A DNA stretch of 64,000 nt from Hofstenia miamia (Eukaryota; Xenacoelomorpha; Acoela): the NCBI GenBank assembly GCA_004352715.1, contig SCFE01000035.1:1429412-1493411 (forward strand). Reading direction: 5' to 3'. This document shows, in pieces, positions 60,950 through 64,000 of this stretch; position 1 is the stretch's first letter; every line of letters starts with the position of its first letter. The translations under genes were made by a program, and so were the position numbers. The notes below the pieces were generated by a model. It was not told the DNA's origin, did not search any database, and worked only from the letters and a program-made list of their open reading frames with translations.

Positions 60950-63780
60950 GTTTTTGCAGTCAGTGTAATTGTAAAATAAAAGAAAAATGAGAGAGGTTCC
61001 TTCCAATCCTTTATTATTTAAACCACAGAGTGAGCTTTAATGGATTAGAGTATCTGCACTTACTATTTTTGAAAATGCACGTGTACTTTTTCAAAACTAT
61101 AAAAAAACTGTGCGCCTTACACTAGTTTTGTTAGATGTTTCTAAACTTGTGAATCACTACTTACTTTTGCTACAAGAAAAACAACCAGCTTGGTTTAAGC
61201 ATTCATTCAAAGCACTATGTCGCATCTGCACAAAATGATGACTGCAGCTGAATTTGCAAGCTACTAAACAACAGCAGTTGAGGTCTGCCACACATTAATT
61301 ATTTCAGAAAGTCAGGTATTTGCTTGAATGTGGCAATTTTGTTGATGCTTAGCATAGAAACACCAAATACAAATGTAAGAGCAAACAATGATCATACCTG
61401 CGATATATAATGGTGAAAGAACGTCTCAAGAATAATGAATAGAGTATTTGTGGAATATAGTAATGTTTGTTCAAGAAATCAAATTATTTTCCCAAAGGTT
61501 GTAAGGACTATGCTAAAATAGTTATAAAATATGAGAATGAAGTGAATGCAATTCCTTATCCAAATGAATTTATTTTTCAGGCATAGGAGTTGATTACATA
61601 CATTTCCTAAACTCCTAAAGTACATACAAATGACATAAATTTAAGTTTAACGATTGATCAATTGAAAGTTCAATTCAAAAATATCAAAGGCACATCTTAA
61701 GGGAAATATAAGTCACACATGGGGCAAGATCCACCATTCCTAATTCGTTAAATATGACATTGCTTCAATCTAAAGACAAATTAATCAATCTAAAGAGCAA
61801 AGAGATTAAATAAGGTTTTAATATCTGCTGCACAAATTATCTCTCAAATTACGGCAACAAATAGAAAGCTTTCAGAAGAAATTCAGGTAACAATGTTTTT
61901 GGGAATAGCCTGAAACTAGGAATCCAAGGAGATGGGGATGGAAACGCTATAGCTTACACCACCACAAGCATAAGTAAAGGAAATGAAGTGTGTAGAAATT
62001 CACCCAAAGGGTAGGAAATGTGGATTGGTCATCCAAGACAAAAGCAATTGCTTTAAAGCAGTAAGAACTTTTACACTTTTAAATTATGATACTTCACTTA
62101 AACGTATTCTTTCTAGGGATAAATTAATAATAAAGACTTTGGCTTCTATGTCTGTGACTTAACCATTTTTCTAATACTGGTACACATTGGTAGCATTTTC
62201 TTACTTCACGGAAAACCATAAGGAGAAACTTCTCATTCAAACTTGACTACTTTGAGTGTTTGGATAATCATAATGTGAGTGTAATTTTTCAATGATCCAG
62301 GTTGTTAAAAATGAAATCACTCACAACAACTCACATTGTTGAGAAAGTTCTAGTGTATTGTGTAGATGGTGTTGTATTTGGTTTATATATGAAAGAGGTT
62401 AAGGAATGAATTATTTTTCAATACATATACATGTAAATGATATATATTTCTTTTATTTTAAAATTATATAAAAAGCATTACAAATCCAAATACTCTTATA
62501 GATTTGATTGGTTATTTACAATTTCAATTCAGTACTCCATGATTTTTATGATTAATATAAGATGAAACATCAATAGTGACCATAACAATAGTCAAGTTAA
62601 CAAATATCTTAGACATTTAAAATGCAGCTTACTCTACTACATGTAAATAAGAAAATTGGGAGTGCAATAATATAACCGTCTTAGCAGCCTAAACAGCTAG
62701 TAGCAATAAGCCAAGAAGCTCACAATTGTCTAAAATGATTATGACCTTGCGATTGCAAAAGGGGCTTATCAGTGCTAGACAAAAGCTGTGGAAGTGGAAC
62801 ACGGTATTGTTTTACTACTGCTTGCAGCCAACGAGAAACATTGCTTTGCTGCCTATATTACCCATTTCACTTTTGAATATTTGAATTTGTGTATATTTAT
62901 TATGAAATAAAATGTTAAAAATTACTTTAGAATCGCATTGAAATTTACTATGTATGTATTCTTTACCCGGCCTAAATAGAAATCCTGCCTGTGTGCTTGC
63001 TTAATTGCTAGTTAGGCCTTAACTAATCCCGTCATGCAGTGCTGCAAAGGTAAACTTAACTTGCTGGTAAGATGAAATTATTTTGTTTCTAACGTTGCTT
63101 AAAATGATTGACATATTTTGTACAGTACAATTCATACTATATGTAAAGGGAAATCCCTTAACAAAAATATTTTATGAGAAGGGTTGACATTTTCTCAATG
63201 CTGCAACTTCACCCACCCGAACCTCTTCATTAACAAAAGTTCAAAGAAAGCACTTTTAGAAATGATTTTGTGAACATACACCGACTAATATTCACCTAGT
63301 TTGCAGCATATAATGCTTGGGAAATGTGTCAATCCTCAGCTTCATAAAAAGTGGAAAATCATTGTTTCCTCATAAATCTATGTAGGGTCAATTTTGTATT
63401 ATAATTCCAGAATACTTTTTTAGCTCCGAAAAAACTAGTGATTCAAAATCTTTTAACGTAGATTTATAATATAATATGAATAACTTCATTAATAATTACC
63501 CAAATATTGCAATCGATGATGCCGAGCAGATAGCACCTATACTGAACACCCATTGAATGTGGGACTGAAATTTCAGATTTGCTAAGGCAATTGATCCAAC
63601 AAATTGTCCTAGTGGAAACATTGCCAATGTAATTCCAATTGAAAACTCTCCTGCTCCATGATGAGTCTTAGCTCTTAGGGGATATACTGGACCAATGATA
63701 GATTCATTGACTCCTTCAAGAAACATGAGGACAAAGCAGCTGAATATGAAGAAAAATTCAATCGCTTTCTTCTGAATCAT
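54130..63780 (-). CDS. SLC18B1-like major facilitator transporter, copy C (two exons)
   Basis: Minus strand: exon 1 63500-63780, exon 2 54130-55135, joined in the same phase and at the same residue as copy B, giving 428 residues. The intron is 8.4 kb against 2.7 kb in copy B, and the difference is largely transposon debris. Exon 1 differs from copy B at several positions (FFFIFSCFVLMF, FVGSIALANLKFQ, HIQWVFSIG). The central loop also differs (EAEEESNPLMPKKTF). From QFVYLIAS to EVRAVFMN the two proteins are identical, an abrupt change from the diverged flanks. MFS motif A is again degenerate. The frame is open throughout and both splice sites are canonical, so the gene looks functional. The ATG directly follows a TATGTCTTAG acceptor, with a gtaagg donor about 130 bases upstream, which suggests an untranslated first exon. 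Confidence 0.8.
56260..58495 (+). mobile_element. Decayed CR1/L2-like LINE in the intron of transporter copy C
   Basis: Plus-strand pieces in order: endonuclease (VECDLYQKKNT, ILVYRSSNFSVKNL, LPMLDDFNIHV near 56390-56430), RT (VVTPSLKPGKKSDDVTGQRP near 57260, HRARCWVLFYI-type block near 57665, where GSMLGPILY reads in another frame) and thumb (IRNLGV.FESNLSMNAHVSY near 57900). The same module order occurs in the 47.8-50.5 kb LINE. Stops and frame changes occur every few dozen codons. It lies opposite to the transporter gene's strand. Confidence 0.6.
58996..59178 (-). other. Coding-like minus-strand fragment, unknown
   Basis: After a CTTAG the minus strand reads KLKLFNHHCEICFSNLKSCI and then GVTISGSGAYTAFLMGDTLV, followed by a His/Arg-containing tail and TAA. 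It is too protein-like to ignore, but I recognise no family and found no in-phase partner exon. It lies in the intron of transporter copy C, on the same strand. Confidence 0.25.
59727..59949 (-). other. Coding-like minus-strand fragment, unknown
   Basis: After GTTCTAG at 59950 the minus strand stays open for 73 codons: KEIEVLNDIQKCLRYHHMIV, then FDIVKLESQTLHKNLVSS, LTKRHLAFSRSPAGMVSN and CEFRKRITN before a TAG. Possibly transposon debris related to the neighbouring fragments; no family recognised. Confidence 0.25.
60182..60208. repeat. TA microsatellite
   Basis: About 13 TA units beside the mariner fragment. Similar runs lie at about 60654-60692 and 60920-60946. Confidence 0.9.
60238..60600 (-). 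pseudogene. mariner (Mos1-like) transposase C-terminal fragment
   Basis: Minus strand: LLPQPPYSPVSI corresponds to the mariner landmark PPYSPDLAPSD containing the third catalytic Asp, here lost. It is followed in register by RSCEVFSSKMLNSNEEAREN, then IEEYLSSLKANDF and a C-terminal SSDGNYI just before the stop. FNS.EE....L..F....DF and DG.YI are the usual mariner C-terminal landmarks. The upstream part is frameshifted, and the N-terminus and inverted repeats were not found. Confidence 0.65.
60601..63499. other. 5' part of the intron of transporter copy C, nothing supported
   Basis: AT-rich with TA runs. Scattered short frames around 61700-62200 have no family signature. The minus-strand intron donor gtaatt lies at its right end. 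Confidence 0.5.
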
Positions 63781-63911
63781 CTAAGACATAAAAAAATTTC
63801 AAAACCATTTTCTACCTTTTCTAAGTAAAAAAATATTTCTTGCAGAGTCACCAGTGCTATTATTACAACAAGCATTTCTTATTTAACTGAAAATTTACTA
63901 AAGACAAAAAT

Positions 63912-63969
63912 CCTTACCATCAGTATATGTTATTGTATAAATTTAGAACGGTCCCTGTCTAATCATTAG
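63912..63969 (-). promoter_or_regulatory. Conserved upstream block of the SLC18B1-like genes
   Basis: Minus strand CTAATGATTAGACA, a variable stretch, then AATTTATACAATAACA, followed by a gtaagg donor. The same block lies upstream of copy A (about 16665-16707) and copy B (about 27351-27393), some 90-130 bases before each ATG. Conservation while nearby sequence diverges suggests a core promoter or 5' UTR exon. Confidence 0.45.
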
Positions 63970-64000
63970 AGAATTCACGCAGTCAATGACTTAATACTGT

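Overview
This is an AT-rich animal genome scaffold. Coding regions are split by GT-AG introns, long stretches are non-coding, (TA)n microsatellites are common, and many decayed transposons are present. Two gene families point to a metazoan: a cathepsin Z-type cysteine protease and an SLC18B1-like major facilitator transporter. The transposon mix is Tc1, mariner, hAT, piggyBac-type MITEs, Penelope-like, CR1/L2-like LINEs and an RLE-type non-LTR element. Together with the AT richness this would suit a cnidarian or cnidarian-derived (e.g. myxozoan) genome. That placement is inference from family resemblance only.

Layout. 1-2.6 kb: the 5' end of a LINE on the minus strand with a tRNA-like leader, then a hAT remnant. 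3.0-6.9 kb: a small multi-exon host gene of unknown function. 7.2-16.4 kb: a piggyBac-type MITE, a LINE 3' end, an internally deleted Tc1, a decayed LINE RT and a large RLE-type non-LTR element, broken by three 1,000-N gaps. 16.4-31.6 kb: two near-identical copies of exon 1 of an SLC18B1-like transporter. Only the second (27.5 kb) is followed by its exon 2 (30.5 kb); the first sits on a contig bounded by gaps and looks like a redundant assembly copy. 34.1-36.3 kb: a perfect 1,090-bp duplication either side of a single N, very probably an unmerged contig overlap. 36.3-38.9 kb: a 2.6-kb Tc1 element. 39.7-46.8 kb: a five-exon cathepsin Z-like gene with a piggyBac MITE, a fold-back repeat and a Tc1 element in its introns. 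47.1-53.9 kb: a dispersed repeat, a CR1/L2-like LINE and a 1.3-kb Tc1 element. 54.1-63.8 kb, minus strand: a second complete two-exon transporter gene whose 8.4-kb intron holds LINE and mariner debris.

The host genes of interest are the two SLC18B1-like paralogs (27.5-31.5 kb plus, 54.1-63.8 kb minus) and the cathepsin gene between them. The paralogs differ by roughly 10-16% over most of exon 2 but are about 99% identical over a sharply bounded 309-bp tract, which looks like gene conversion between inverted paralogs. The cathepsin Z-like protease keeps the HIP motif and the Cys/His/Asn triad but has an extremely short propeptide and Phe instead of Trp after the catalytic Cys. No rRNA genes, functional tRNA genes, CRISPR arrays or operons were seen. 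Several features are assembly artefacts: a redundant contig, an unmerged overlap, placeholder gaps, and an 18-base match to the Tn5/Nextera mosaic end at 25294-25311.
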